Part shown: positions 50,256-58,041 of the stretch, one piece after another | How positions within the stretch are numbered: position 1 is the first letter of the stretch | Layout: every line of letters begins with the position of its first letter | Assembly: GCF_030268065.1 (NCBI RefSeq) | Contig: NZ_BSDD01000001.1 | Location: 310,001-374,000 of the forward strand | DNA: 64,000 nt | Direction: 5' to 3' | From: Geothrix rubra | GTDB lineage: Bacteria > Acidobacteriota > Holophagae > Holophagales > Holophagaceae | The notes under the pieces: model-generated | Seen by the model: only the letters and a program-made list of their open reading frames with translations | What the model was told of the DNA's origin: nothing | Database searches by the model: none | Program-made: the position numbers and the translations under genes

Positions 50256-51457
50256 GTGGCCTCCACGAGAAGGAGATCGGTGCGGCCGTCCAGGCGGTCG
50301 AGGATCCGGTCCAGCAGCGCCTCGTCCCGCAGCCACTCGAGGCCCGGGACCACGCGCTCCTGGGGCCGCCCGAAGGGGAACAGGGCCTGGCGCAGGCCCT
50401 CGGGATCGCCGCCCAGGGCCGCTGCCGCGGACTCGCGGTGCAGCCGGCGGTCGAGGCGGCCGAGGCGGGTGCGGGTGCGGTCCAGCTCCGCGGCGTACCG
50501 TTTCCGGATGGCCTCGGGCCAGGCCGGGTCGGGCTCCGGGACGGGCAGGCGGGCCGAGGCCGTGCCACCAGGCCAGGGGGCGAGGCCGGCCCAGTCCCCG
50601 TCCCGGAGGTGCGACAGCTGGCCGGCCTCCAGGCCCAGCCCGGGCGGCAGCACGAAGACGCTGGGGCGGGCGACGATGCGGGGAGCCGGTAGTCCGACGC
50701 GCTCCCAGAGGGGCTCGCAGAGGCGCCAGTAGGCCCGCTCGGCGGGACCCAGCACCGCGGCTTCCACCGGCAGGAGCAGGGACTGCATGAGGGGGCGCAG
50801 CGCGGCACCGGGGCTCAGCCAGCGGCCGGGCGGCAGGGATTCGCGGGGTTCCAGGCGCCGCCGCCGGCCCGTGGCGGGGTCCAGGGCGAACCAGGCGGCC
50901 TGGGTACGCGGATCGAGGGGCAGGGGGGCGCCCTCGGCCTCCAGGCGCTCGGCCTGCCGGAGGAGGTCGGCCTCCAGGTCCAGGGCCCGCCAGCCCTCCA
51001 GCACCGCCTGGATGGGCGCCCGCACCGCCGGATCCGTGGGGGAGAAGGGCCGCAGGCCCCGTCGCCACAGGGGCTCGCCCAGGGCCAGGGCGTGGCCCCG
51101 CAGGGTGGGTTCCGCGGGGGCGGGGCAGGGGCCCCAGAGGGATTCGGCCTCGGCCTGGTGCCGGCCGGTCCAGGGCAGCCAGCCGGTGGCGGTGCCTTCG
51201 GGCGCCTCGAACCTGAACCGGTGGCGGATCCGGCGGCCGTCCCGGGTCCCCACCACGGCGGCGACCTCGGTACGGTCGTGGTCCTCGTCCGCCAGCCAGT
51301 ACACGGCCTCGGCGCCGGTGCGCCGGGCCTCCGCCAGGGCCGCCAGGGCCTTGGCCACGGAGAGGGCCGGGCTCCAGCCCGCGCCGATCTGCTGGCCCGT
51401 GGCCACCACGGGCCTGGGGACTCCCCTTCCGCCGGATCCGCTCCCGTCCATCGCCAT
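50252..51457 (-). CDS. bshC: bacillithiol synthase (cysteine-adding enzyme)
   Basis: A 401-residue protein that would add cysteine to glucosaminyl-malate to finish bacillithiol. The BshC signature VVATGQQIGAGWSPALSVAKALAALAEARRTGAEAVYWLADEDHDRTEV is clear, as are GPAERAYWRLCEPLWERVGLPAP and PRIVARPSVFVLPP. It is shorter than the usual length near 540 residues, the missing part being mainly in the helical C-terminal half. The glycosyltransferase bshA is not in the window. The downstream ATGA overlap with bshB1 supports a two-gene thiol unit feeding into tilS and ftsH transcription. Confidence 0.88.
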   Translation of the reverse strand: MAMDGSGSGGRGVPRPVVATGQQIGAGWSPALSVAKALAALAEARRTGAEAVYWLADEDHDRTEVAAVVGTRDGRRIRHRFRFEAPEGTATGWLPWTGRHQAEAESLWGPCPAPAEPTLRGHALALGEPLWRRGLRPFSPTDPAVRAPIQAVLEGWRALDLEADLLRQAERLEAEGAPLPLDPRTQAAWFALDPATGRRRRLEPRESLPPGRWLSPGAALRPLMQSLLLPVEAAVLGPAERAYWRLCEPLWERVGLPAPRIVARPSVFVLPPGLGLEAGQLSHLRDGDWAGLAPWPGGTASARLPVPEPDPAWPEAIRKRYAAELDRTRTRLGRLDRRLHRESAAAALGGDPEGLRQALFPFGRPQERVVPGLEWLRDEALLDRILDRLDGRTDLLLVEAT

Positions 51458-51502
51458 GGGCCCAGCCTACCCGGACTCGGCGTTCATGCCATCCTCGACC
51501 CC

Positions 51503-51967
51503 ATGGCCTTCGACGATCTCCAGCCCTGGGTGCCCCCCGCCGAGCCGGATCTCGCGCGCCTGGCCATGGCGGCGGCGGACGAAGCCGGCGTGGCCGAACT
51601 GAGGGCGTGGCCCGTGCTGCGGAAGGGCGGCATCGGCTTCGGCGAGCTGCCACCCTTTCTGGCCTGGCGCGGCACCTGGGCTGGCCGCCACCATCTGGTG
51701 CTGCTCCAGGCCCGCGAAGTGGGGGCCCTGGTGCCCGGGGCACGCACGACGCCCCTGCCCGGGGGTTGGCTCGCGGCGCTGGACCTGGAAGCCCTGGCGC
51801 GGCCCCTGGCCCGCCATCCGGCCTTCCCGGGCGGGGCCTCGATCCATGTGGTGCATCTGCCCGGCGGAAACGTCGCACGGGTCCGCACCCGGGGCGAAGC
51901 CCTCCCGGGCCTCGTGGCCGAGGTGCTGCGGCGCGTCAGTTCCATCCAGGCGTGGCGGTTCGAGTGA
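51503..51967 (+). CDS. hypothetical protein
   Basis: A 154-residue protein of unknown function without a signal peptide or membrane helix. It is rich in Ala, Leu and Arg, with an acidic N-terminus (MAFDDLQPWVPPAEPDLARLAMAAADEAG) and a predicted alternation of strands and helices (WAGRHHLVLLQAREVGALVPG, GGASIHVVHLPGGNVARV). No conserved motif is apparent. The ATG has no Shine-Dalgarno; CATCCT seven bases upstream may be a -10 for a leaderless message. It is divergent from bshC and convergent with the next small gene. Confidence 0.6.
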   Translation: MAFDDLQPWVPPAEPDLARLAMAAADEAGVAELRAWPVLRKGGIGFGELPPFLAWRGTWAGRHHLVLLQAREVGALVPGARTTPLPGGWLAALDLEALARPLARHPAFPGGASIHVVHLPGGNVARVRTRGEALPGLVAEVLRRVSSIQAWRFE

Positions 51968-51974
51968 TCCGGAC

Positions 51975-52163
51975 TTACTTGCCCCGGTTGCTGGAGCGCA
52001 TGTGGGCGGCTCCGCCGCTCTTGCCCTGGGGCTTGGAGGAGGCGCGCACCGTGGGCTGGGGCTGGGGCTTCGCCTTGGGCTTGGACGACCCGGCGTCGGC
52101 CGCCGGCTTGTCCACGGCCTGGAGGGACTTCAGCAGATCGGCGGGGACGAGGGGCTTGGTCAT
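51975..52163 (-). CDS. small basic Pro/Lys/Ala-rich protein
   Basis: A 62-residue protein. The first half (MTKPLVPADLLKSLQAVDKPAA) could form a short helix; the rest is disordered, with SKPKAKPQPQPTVRASSKPQGKSGG and a basic MRSSNRGK end. Composition suggests nucleic-acid binding or a ribosome-associated role, but nothing proves it. It is flanked by convergent and tandem neighbours with small gaps. The frame might be spurious, though its low-complexity lysine content differs from the Arg-rich shadow frames typical here. Confidence 0.5.
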   Translation of the reverse strand: MTKPLVPADLLKSLQAVDKPAADAGSSKPKAKPQPQPTVRASSKPQGKSGGAAHMRSSNRGK

Positions 52164-52205
52164 GGTCGGACTCCTGGGTTCATTCTAGCGCTTCGTCCAG
52201 GCTGG

Positions 52206-53810
52206 TCAGAGGACCGACCAGTCCGTCTTGGCCTTGGGCTGCCCGTAGTCGGTCTCGATCTGGGCCAGCTGCAGCCGGCCGGAGGCGTCGTCGTTCACGG
52301 CCTGCCAGCGGGTGTACCAGTCGATCACCCACATGCCGCTCTCGCGGGTGCCGTTGCCGCTCCAGCCGTTGCCGCCGAAGGGCATGTGGGCCTCGGCGCC
52401 GGTGGTGCTGTTGTTGATGCTGGCCATGCCGGCCTTGATCTCGCGCTTGAAGCGTTCCACCCAGTGCCGGTTCTCGGTGTAGAGGCTGCTGGACAGGCCG
52501 TAGGGCGTGCCGTTGGCGCAGGCCATGGCCTCGTCGAAATCTTTCACGGTCGTGAGGTTCACGGTGGGCCCGAAGACCTCGTTCTGGAACAGCCACATGT
52601 CGGGCGTGACGCCGTCCCACACGCAGGGCTGCATGTAGAGGCCATGCTCGATGTGCCCCTTCACGCGGCCATCACGGTTGGCCTCGGTCCACTGCTCGCC
52701 ACCGGAGAGGAGCTTCGCCCCGTCGGCACGGCCCTTCTCCCAGTGCTCGCGGAAGCCCTCGGCGAAGCGGGAGTTGATCATGGGACCGTAGGTCACGTCC
52801 GGATCGGTCATGGGATTGCCCATCTCCAGGGCCTCCGCGCCCGCCATGAACTTCTGCTTGAACTCGGCGGCGCAGGCCTCGTGGAGGATGAGGTTCGCCA
52901 GGCTGGTGCAGCGCTGGCCGGCGGTGCCGAAGGCGGCCCAGAGGGCGCCCTTCACGGCCAGGTCGATATCGGCGTCGGGCATCACGATCATGGGGTTCTT
53001 CCCGCCCAGCTCCAGGCTCGGGATGATCAGGTTCCGGCCGCAGGCCTCGCCGATCATGCGGCCCACGGCGGTGGAGCCCGTGAAGCTGAACTTCTGGTAG
53101 AAGCCCTTGTCGATGCCCGCCAGGAAGTGCTTCCCGCAGCCGGCGCGGCCCCGGCCGTTGACGGTGTTCACCACGCCCGGCGGCAGGCCCGCGTCCATCA
53201 GGGCCAGCAGGAAGAGGTAGGCGATGGTCGGGGCGTCGTCGCTGGGCTTCCACACCACGGTGTTGCCGCAGAGGATGGCGGGGATGATCTTCCAGCTGGG
53301 CACGGCCAGGGGGAAGTTGTTGGCGGCCAGGATGCCGCAGACGCCCACGGGGCGGCGATAGGTGGTGAGGGACTTGTCGGGCAGCTCGGAGGGCACGGTC
53401 TGGCCGTAGAGGCGGCGGCCCTCGGAGGCGAAGAAGGTGCAGGTGTCGATGGCCTCCTGGACCTCGCCCAGGGCCTCGCGGGGGGTCTTGCCGATCTCGC
53501 GGGTGATGACCCTGGCCAGCTTCTCCTTCTGCTCCGTGAGGATCTGGCCCGCGCGCTGGATCACCGCGCCCCGGACGGGGGCGGGGGTGGCGGACCAGGT
53601 CGTGAAGGCCTCGGCCGCGGCCTTGGCGGCCCGGGCCACGTCCTTCTCCCCGCTGTCGGGGAACACGCCCACCAGGTCGCGCTTGTCCACGGCGGAGCGG
53701 GACTCGATCATGGAGAGATCCCCCTCCAGCTCGCGCCCGTTGATGATGTTGAAGCCGATCAAGGACTTCCCGGCGCTGGCTGCGGCCGGCGAATTCGGTT
53801 TCAGGTACAT
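52206..53810 (-). CDS. NAD(P)-dependent aldehyde dehydrogenase
   Basis: A 534-residue aldehyde dehydrogenase oxidising an aldehyde to the acid. The cofactor and catalytic sites are complete: GVCGILAANNFPLAVPSWKIIPAILCGNTVVWKPSDDAP, FTGSTAVGRMI, the general base in SLELGGKNPMIVMPDADIDLAV, the nucleophile in GTAGQRCTSLANLI, and FGPTVNLTTVKDFDEAMACAN. The C-terminus (MPFGGNGWSGNGTRESG) is typical. The subfamily may be close to the ALDH7/aminoadipate-semialdehyde type, which is not certain. GGGAG lies five bases before the ATG. Confidence 0.92.
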   Translation of the reverse strand: MYLKPNSPAAASAGKSLIGFNIINGRELEGDLSMIESRSAVDKRDLVGVFPDSGEKDVARAAKAAAEAFTTWSATPAPVRGAVIQRAGQILTEQKEKLARVITREIGKTPREALGEVQEAIDTCTFFASEGRRLYGQTVPSELPDKSLTTYRRPVGVCGILAANNFPLAVPSWKIIPAILCGNTVVWKPSDDAPTIAYLFLLALMDAGLPPGVVNTVNGRGRAGCGKHFLAGIDKGFYQKFSFTGSTAVGRMIGEACGRNLIIPSLELGGKNPMIVMPDADIDLAVKGALWAAFGTAGQRCTSLANLILHEACAAEFKQKFMAGAEALEMGNPMTDPDVTYGPMINSRFAEGFREHWEKGRADGAKLLSGGEQWTEANRDGRVKGHIEHGLYMQPCVWDGVTPDMWLFQNEVFGPTVNLTTVKDFDEAMACANGTPYGLSSSLYTENRHWVERFKREIKAGMASINNSTTGAEAHMPFGGNGWSGNGTRESGMWVIDWYTRWQAVNDDASGRLQLAQIETDYGQPKAKTDWSVL

Positions 53811-53900
53811 GGCGGCTCCCGGCTGGAGGTCCCAGGATAGCCCGGCCCCGGGGAAGAAGGCCAACCGAGCGGTTAGCATGGAGGTTCTGCCGGAGCCCGG

Positions 53901-54650
53901 GTGTTCGACAACCTATCCCTTCCCACCATCCTCGTCAGCTATGTGGCCCTGCTGTTCAGCCTGAGCGTCCACGAGGCCTCCCACGCCACGGCGGCCTACC
54001 TGCTGGAGGACGACACCGCCGCGAGCCTGGGCCGGATGACCCTCAATCCCGTCGCCCACATCGACCTGCTGGGCACGGTCATCTTCCCCCTGCTGGGGAT
54101 GGCCACGGGCTTCCCCTTCATCGGCTGGGCCAAGCCCGTGCCCGTGGATCCCCGCAAGCTCACTCGGAAGTTCACCCAGCGGGTGGGCTACGCCCTGGTG
54201 GCCAGCGCCGGGCCGGCCTCGAACCTGATCCAGGCCGGGGTCTTCCTGGGGGTCATGTTCCTGGTGGTGAAGGCCGTCGTGCCCGTGCCCGAGCTGGAGT
54301 ACCGGGTGTTCGTGCGGGCCCTGCTGGCCGGCAAGGTGGAGAGCCTGCAGGTGCTGCAGCTGGGCACCACGGCCACGCTCTTCCTGGCCCTGCTGGGTCG
54401 CCTGGTGCTCATCAACGTCGGCCTGGCCCTCTTCAACCTGCTGCCCATGGGGCCCCTGGACGGCGCGGGCATCCTGCGCGGCTTCCTGCCCTGGCGGTGG
54501 CTGCCGAAGTTCGACCGGATCCAGCCCTGGATGGGCGGCATCCTCATCGTGCTGGCCCTCACGGGCCTCCTCGGCTACGTCATCGGCCCGGTGTTCGGCC
54601 TGGTGTTCTACGGCATCGAGATCGTGGCCCGCCTCATCCTCCACTTCTGA
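53901..54650 (+). CDS. site-2-type M50 metalloprotease
   Basis: A 249-residue integral membrane protease with about five helices. The zinc motif is HEASH in LFSLSVHEASHATAAYLLEDDTAASLGRMTLNPVAHIDLLGT; the second metal site is NLLPMGPLDG, matching the NPDG region. The GWAKPVPVDPRKL loop is characteristic of the bacterial M50B/YwhC-like group without a PDZ domain. Such enzymes cut membrane-bound anti-sigma factors or remnant signal peptides. The start is a GTG with GGAG six bases upstream. trpS follows after 23 bases. Confidence 0.92.
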   Translation: MFDNLSLPTILVSYVALLFSLSVHEASHATAAYLLEDDTAASLGRMTLNPVAHIDLLGTVIFPLLGMATGFPFIGWAKPVPVDPRKLTRKFTQRVGYALVASAGPASNLIQAGVFLGVMFLVVKAVVPVPELEYRVFVRALLAGKVESLQVLQLGTTATLFLALLGRLVLINVGLALFNLLPMGPLDGAGILRGFLPWRWLPKFDRIQPWMGGILIVLALTGLLGYVIGPVFGLVFYGIEIVARLILHF

Positions 54651-54673
54651 TCCACGCGCGTTTCGGAGTCCCC

Positions 54674-55663
54674 ATGCACCGCATCCTCTCCGGCATCCAG
54701 CCCTCCGGCTCCCTGCACATCGGCCACCTGGTGGGGGCCCTGGACAACTTCGCGCTCCTGCAGGGCCGGGGCGAGGCGTTCTACATGATCGCGGACTGGC
54801 ACGCGCTGACCTCGAAGTACGAGAACGTGGGGGAGATCTGGCCCGCCACCCTGGAGCTCACCGCCACCTACCTGGCCGCGGGGCTGGATCCGGCCCAGAG
54901 CACGCTCTTCGTGCAGAGCCTCGTGAAGGAGCACGCCGAGCTGCACCTGCTGTTCTCCATGATGACGCCCCTCTCCTGGCTGGAGCGGGTGCCCACCTAC
55001 AAGGAGAAGCTGCAGAACGCCGCCGCCGACCTGGGCAGCTACGGCTTCCTGGGCTATCCGCTGCTCCAGACCGCCGACATCGTCCTCTACAAGGCCCACA
55101 AGGTCCCCGTGGGCGAGGACCAGCTCTTCCACCTGGAGCTGGCCCGGGAGGTGGTGCGCCGCTTCCACTTCCTCTACCAGTGCGAGGTGTTCCCCGAGCC
55201 CGAGGCCGTGCTCACCAAGACGCCCAAGGTGCCTGGCCTTGACGGCAGGAAGATGTCGAAGAGCTACGGCAACTGCATCTACCTGCGGGACACCAACACC
55301 GAGATCCTCGAGAAGTGCACCCGCCAGATGGCCTCCGATCCGGCCCGGGTCCGCAAGACCGATCCGGGCAATCCGGACATCTGCCCGGTCATGGATTTCC
55401 ACAAGCTGTTCAGCGACGAGGCCACCGTGCAGATGGTGGACACGGAATGCCGCCGCGCGGGCATCGGCTGCTTCGACTGCAAGAAGCGCGTGGCCGAGGC
55501 CATCACCCGTCGCATCGAACCGGTGCGGGAGAAGATCGAGGCCCACCTCGCCCAGCCGGCCCACCTCGAGGACGTCCTCCGGGACGGCAGCGCCCGGGCC
55601 CGGACCGTGGCCGCCGCCACCCTGGCCGAGGTGCGGGAGGCCATGAAGATGCCCGCCCTGTGA
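54674..55663 (+). CDS. trpS: tryptophanyl-tRNA synthetase
   Basis: A 329-residue class I synthetase charging tRNA-Trp. The HIGH motif is in SGIQPSGSLHIGHLVGAL, KMSKS in PGLDGRKMSKSYGN, and the tryptophan pocket in YPLLQTADIVLYKAHKVPVGEDQLFHLELAR. The C-terminal helical part has the CFDCKKRVAEAI string. The ATG follows a CGGAG eight bases upstream; the frame is open further upstream but without homology. A tRNA gene follows 61 bases later with its own promoter. Confidence 0.97.
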   Translation: MHRILSGIQPSGSLHIGHLVGALDNFALLQGRGEAFYMIADWHALTSKYENVGEIWPATLELTATYLAAGLDPAQSTLFVQSLVKEHAELHLLFSMMTPLSWLERVPTYKEKLQNAAADLGSYGFLGYPLLQTADIVLYKAHKVPVGEDQLFHLELAREVVRRFHFLYQCEVFPEPEAVLTKTPKVPGLDGRKMSKSYGNCIYLRDTNTEILEKCTRQMASDPARVRKTDPGNPDICPVMDFHKLFSDEATVQMVDTECRRAGIGCFDCKKRVAEAITRRIEPVREKIEAHLAQPAHLEDVLRDGSARARTVAAATLAEVREAMKMPAL

Positions 55664-55684
55664 GCGGGGCTGCGGATCTGGCCC

Positions 55685-55712
55685 TTGCGGTCGGTCCGAA
55701 ATCTGGTAGACT
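55685..55712 (+). promoter_or_regulatory. putative promoter of tRNA-Lys
   Basis: TTGCGG (55685-55690) and TAGACT (55707-55712) are 16 bases apart, with the probable start near 55719, six bases before the mature tRNA. The hexamers match the sigma-70 consensus at 3 and 4 of 6 positions. Confidence 0.55.
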
Positions 55713-55724
55713 TTGGGTCTTGCA

Positions 55725-55801
55725 GGTCCCTTAGCTCAGTTGGTTAGAGCATCTGACTCTTAATCAGAGGGTCCCCGGTTCGAGTCCGGGAGGGACCACC
55801 A
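55725..55801 (+). tRNA. tRNA-Lys (anticodon CTT)
   Basis: A complete 77-base cloverleaf with encoded CCA. The acceptor stem GGTCCCT pairs with AGGGACC, the D arm has AGCTCAGTTGGTTAGAGC, the anticodon stem-loop is TCTGACTCTTAATCAGA with CTT reading AAG, and the T arm is CCCGGTTCGAGTCCGGG. Discriminator A precedes CCA. It has its own promoter and a strong terminator. Confidence 0.98.
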
Positions 55802-55810
55802 GGACAGAAG

Positions 55811-55840
55811 CCCCGCAGACACCAGCTCTGCGGGGTTTTT
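55811..55840 (+). terminator. intrinsic terminator of tRNA-Lys
   Basis: A 9-bp stem CCCCGCAGA / TCTGCGGGG with a seven-base loop is followed directly by TTTTT, nine bases after the tRNA 3' end. Confidence 0.95.
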
Positions 55841-55961
55841 GCTTTCCGGGAAGTAGCGGGCGGCTGGTTCCCGTCGAGCATCCGGCCGAGGTTCGGGTTG
55901 GTAGTCGGCTCCAGGTCTTCTGAAGCTCCTATCCTTACCTGGAACACCCTCGGAGGTGCGC

Positions 55962-56972
55962 ATGCGCGCCGATCAGATGATCAGGTTCCGGGATGCCATC
56001 CTGACCCGGAAGAAGGCCCTTCGGCTGTGGCTGGATGCCACGCCGGCCTCGCGCCGGTCCCTGGCCCTCGGCCCCTGCGGTCCCGAGGAGGCGGAAGCGG
56101 TGATGGCCTCTCACGAGGCGGCCCTGGAGCGGCTCGAGGGCGGGGGCTTCGGGGTCTGCCGCGTCTGCCAGGGGGAAGTGGAGGCCGAGCTCCTGGAACT
56201 GGACTTCACCCAGGACGTCTGTCTCGACGACCTGGACGCCCTGAGGAAGCGGGGCCTGGAGCGGGATCTCGAGCTGGCCGCCAAGGTCCAGCGGCACCTC
56301 CTCCCCCAGCGGGTTCCGGAGGTCCCTGGCGTGGAGATCGCGGCCCTGACCCGGCCCGCCGAAATCGTCGGGGGCGACTATTTCGATTTCTACACCTGTC
56401 CGGGCGGCAGCCTGGGCGTGGCGGTGGCGGACGTCATGGGCAAGGGCCTCTCCTCCAGCCTGCTGATGTCCAGCCTCCAGGCCAGCCTGCGCATCCTGGG
56501 GCCCGAGACGATGGCCCTGGACCGTCTGGCCGTGCGCCTCAACGACCTCTTCCGGTACAACCTCCGGGTGGTCCGGTTCATCTCCATGGTGATGGTCCGG
56601 TTCGATCCGGCAACCCGGGGCCTGGGGTACTGCAACGCGGGACACAATCCGGCCCTGCTGCGCCGGGCCGACGGGTCCCGGGTCTGGCTCGCCCCCACCG
56701 GGCCCGCCCTGGGGCTCACGGCCGCAGGGACCTACCGGGCGGCGGAGGTTCCGGTGTTCCCGGGTGATCTGCTGGTCCTCTACACCGACGGACTGACGGA
56801 GGCCGGGACCGGGGATGGGCGGGAGTTCGGGGCGGAAGGCCTGGCCGGCTTCCTCGACGCGCATGCGGGAGAGCCCGTCGAGATCCTCCTCGCCGGGCTC
56901 CGGGAGGCCGCCGAGCGCTTCGGAGGCGGCTTCCGGGACGATGTCACCCTGGTGGCCCTGCGGTTCAGCTGA
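55962..56972 (+). CDS. SpoIIE-type PP2C phosphatase with N-terminal DksA-like zinc finger
   Basis: A 336-residue cytosolic protein. Residues 1-105 have the TraR/DksA layout: a helical region, then ALERLEGGGFGVCRVCQGEVEAELLELDFTQDVCLDDL. Here the zinc ligands are C66, C69 and C87, and the fourth cysteine is replaced by D90. A linker helix (LERDLELAAKVQRHLLPQ) leads into a complete SpoIIE/RsbU phosphatase domain with EIVGGDYFDFY, VADVMGKGLSSSLLM, GYCNAGHNPALL, YTDGLTEA and FRDDVTLVALR. Such phosphatases act on anti-sigma-antagonist phosphoproteins. No STAS or RsbW-like kinase gene is adjacent. CGGAGG sits five bases before the ATG. Confidence 0.88.
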   Translation: MRADQMIRFRDAILTRKKALRLWLDATPASRRSLALGPCGPEEAEAVMASHEAALERLEGGGFGVCRVCQGEVEAELLELDFTQDVCLDDLDALRKRGLERDLELAAKVQRHLLPQRVPEVPGVEIAALTRPAEIVGGDYFDFYTCPGGSLGVAVADVMGKGLSSSLLMSSLQASLRILGPETMALDRLAVRLNDLFRYNLRVVRFISMVMVRFDPATRGLGYCNAGHNPALLRRADGSRVWLAPTGPALGLTAAGTYRAAEVPVFPGDLLVLYTDGLTEAGTGDGREFGAEGLAGFLDAHAGEPVEILLAGLREAAERFGGGFRDDVTLVALRFS

Positions 56973-57044
56973 CCGACGCTGGATTCAGGACCCGCGAAGC
57001 CATTCCCGCTGCGACGGTCTGCCCCGGGCTCGTACACTGGCGGC

Positions 57045-58040
57045 ATGCACATGGCCGATGCACTGGTTTCCGCGGCGGTGGGGGGGAGCTTCTGGGCCCT
57101 CTCCGGCGGGGCGCTGGCGGGCTGCTCCCGGCGATTGCGGCGGGACGAGGACGAGCGCCGGGTGCCGCTCATGGGGGTGCTGGGGGCCTTCGTGTTCGCT
57201 GTGCAGATGGTGAACTTCGCCATCCCGGGCACGGGCTCAAGCGGCCACCTGGTGGGCACCCTGCTGCTCTCGGCCCTGCTGGGCCCGCCGGCGGCGGTGC
57301 TGGTGATGGGCTCGGTGCTGCTGGTGCAGGCCCTCTTCTTCGCGGACGGCGGCCTGCTGGCCTTCGGCTGCAACCTGTTCAACATGGGTATCCTGCCCGC
57401 CTTGGTGGCCTACCCGCTGGTGTTCCGGCCCCTGGACCGCCGGGGCCACCCCGCCGCCGGGGCGATCCTGGGCGCGGTCGCCGCGCTGCAGCTGGGCGCC
57501 CTTGCGGTGGTGCTGGAGACGGTCCTCTCCGGCCTCACAGGGCTCCCCTTCCGCCCTTTCCTGCTGGCCATGCTGCCCATCCACCTGCCCATCGGCCTGG
57601 CGGAGGGACTGGCCACGGCCCTGCTCCTCAGGTTCCTGCGGCGGGCGCGACCGGAGCTGGCGGCGGTCCGGCCCGAGCCTGCGGGGCGGCCCCTCCTGGC
57701 CCTGGTGCTGGGAGCGGCGGTGCTGACCGCCGGGATGCTGTCCTGGGCCGCCTCCAGCCGTCCCGATGGCCTCGAGTGGTCCGTGTCCCGGGTGGCGCCT
57801 GCCGGGGCGGACGCGCCGGACGGAGCCGTCCACCGCTTCGCGGCGCGCCTGCAGCGGCGCACGTCCGTGCTGCCTGAGTACGCCCTGCCGGGGACCGAGC
57901 CGGCCGGGCCCGCGGCGAGCCGGCGAGGCACCAGCCTGTCGGGCCTCCTGGGCGGCGCCGCCACCCTCGGCCTGGTGGCGGGAGCCGGATGGCTGATCAC
58001 CCGCGGCCGGCGGATCCTCCGCGCCCGGCCGGAGGCCTGA
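57045..58040 (+). CDS. cbiM: cobalt/nickel ECF transporter S component, CbiM-CbiN (PDGLE) fusion
   Basis: A 331-residue membrane protein with about seven helices plus a C-terminal extension. The N-terminus MHMADALVS is the CbiM/NikM metal-site start (usually MHIPDG); the second His lies in GTGSSGHLVGTLLLSALLGP, and FNMGILPALVAYPL is typical. The C-terminal third (residues 225-330) has SSRPDGLEWSVSRV, the PDGLE signature of CbiN/NikN. Cobalt fits best given the B12-dependent mutase nearby, but nickel cannot be excluded. No ribosome-binding site is visible; TACACT lies six bases before the ATG. cbiQ follows after one base. Confidence 0.92.
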   Translation: MHMADALVSAAVGGSFWALSGGALAGCSRRLRRDEDERRVPLMGVLGAFVFAVQMVNFAIPGTGSSGHLVGTLLLSALLGPPAAVLVMGSVLLVQALFFADGGLLAFGCNLFNMGILPALVAYPLVFRPLDRRGHPAAGAILGAVAALQLGALAVVLETVLSGLTGLPFRPFLLAMLPIHLPIGLAEGLATALLLRFLRRARPELAAVRPEPAGRPLLALVLGAAVLTAGMLSWAASSRPDGLEWSVSRVAPAGADAPDGAVHRFAARLQRRTSVLPEYALPGTEPAGPAASRRGTSLSGLLGGAATLGLVAGAGWLITRGRRILRARPEA

Positions 58041-58041
58041 G

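Noticed and set aside
55744-55963. Two minus-strand frames (67 codons each) across tRNA-Lys, one ending in SNRGPSD and one in RTRTGDPL
   Set aside because: These peptides are the well-known spurious translations of the antisense of tRNA genes.
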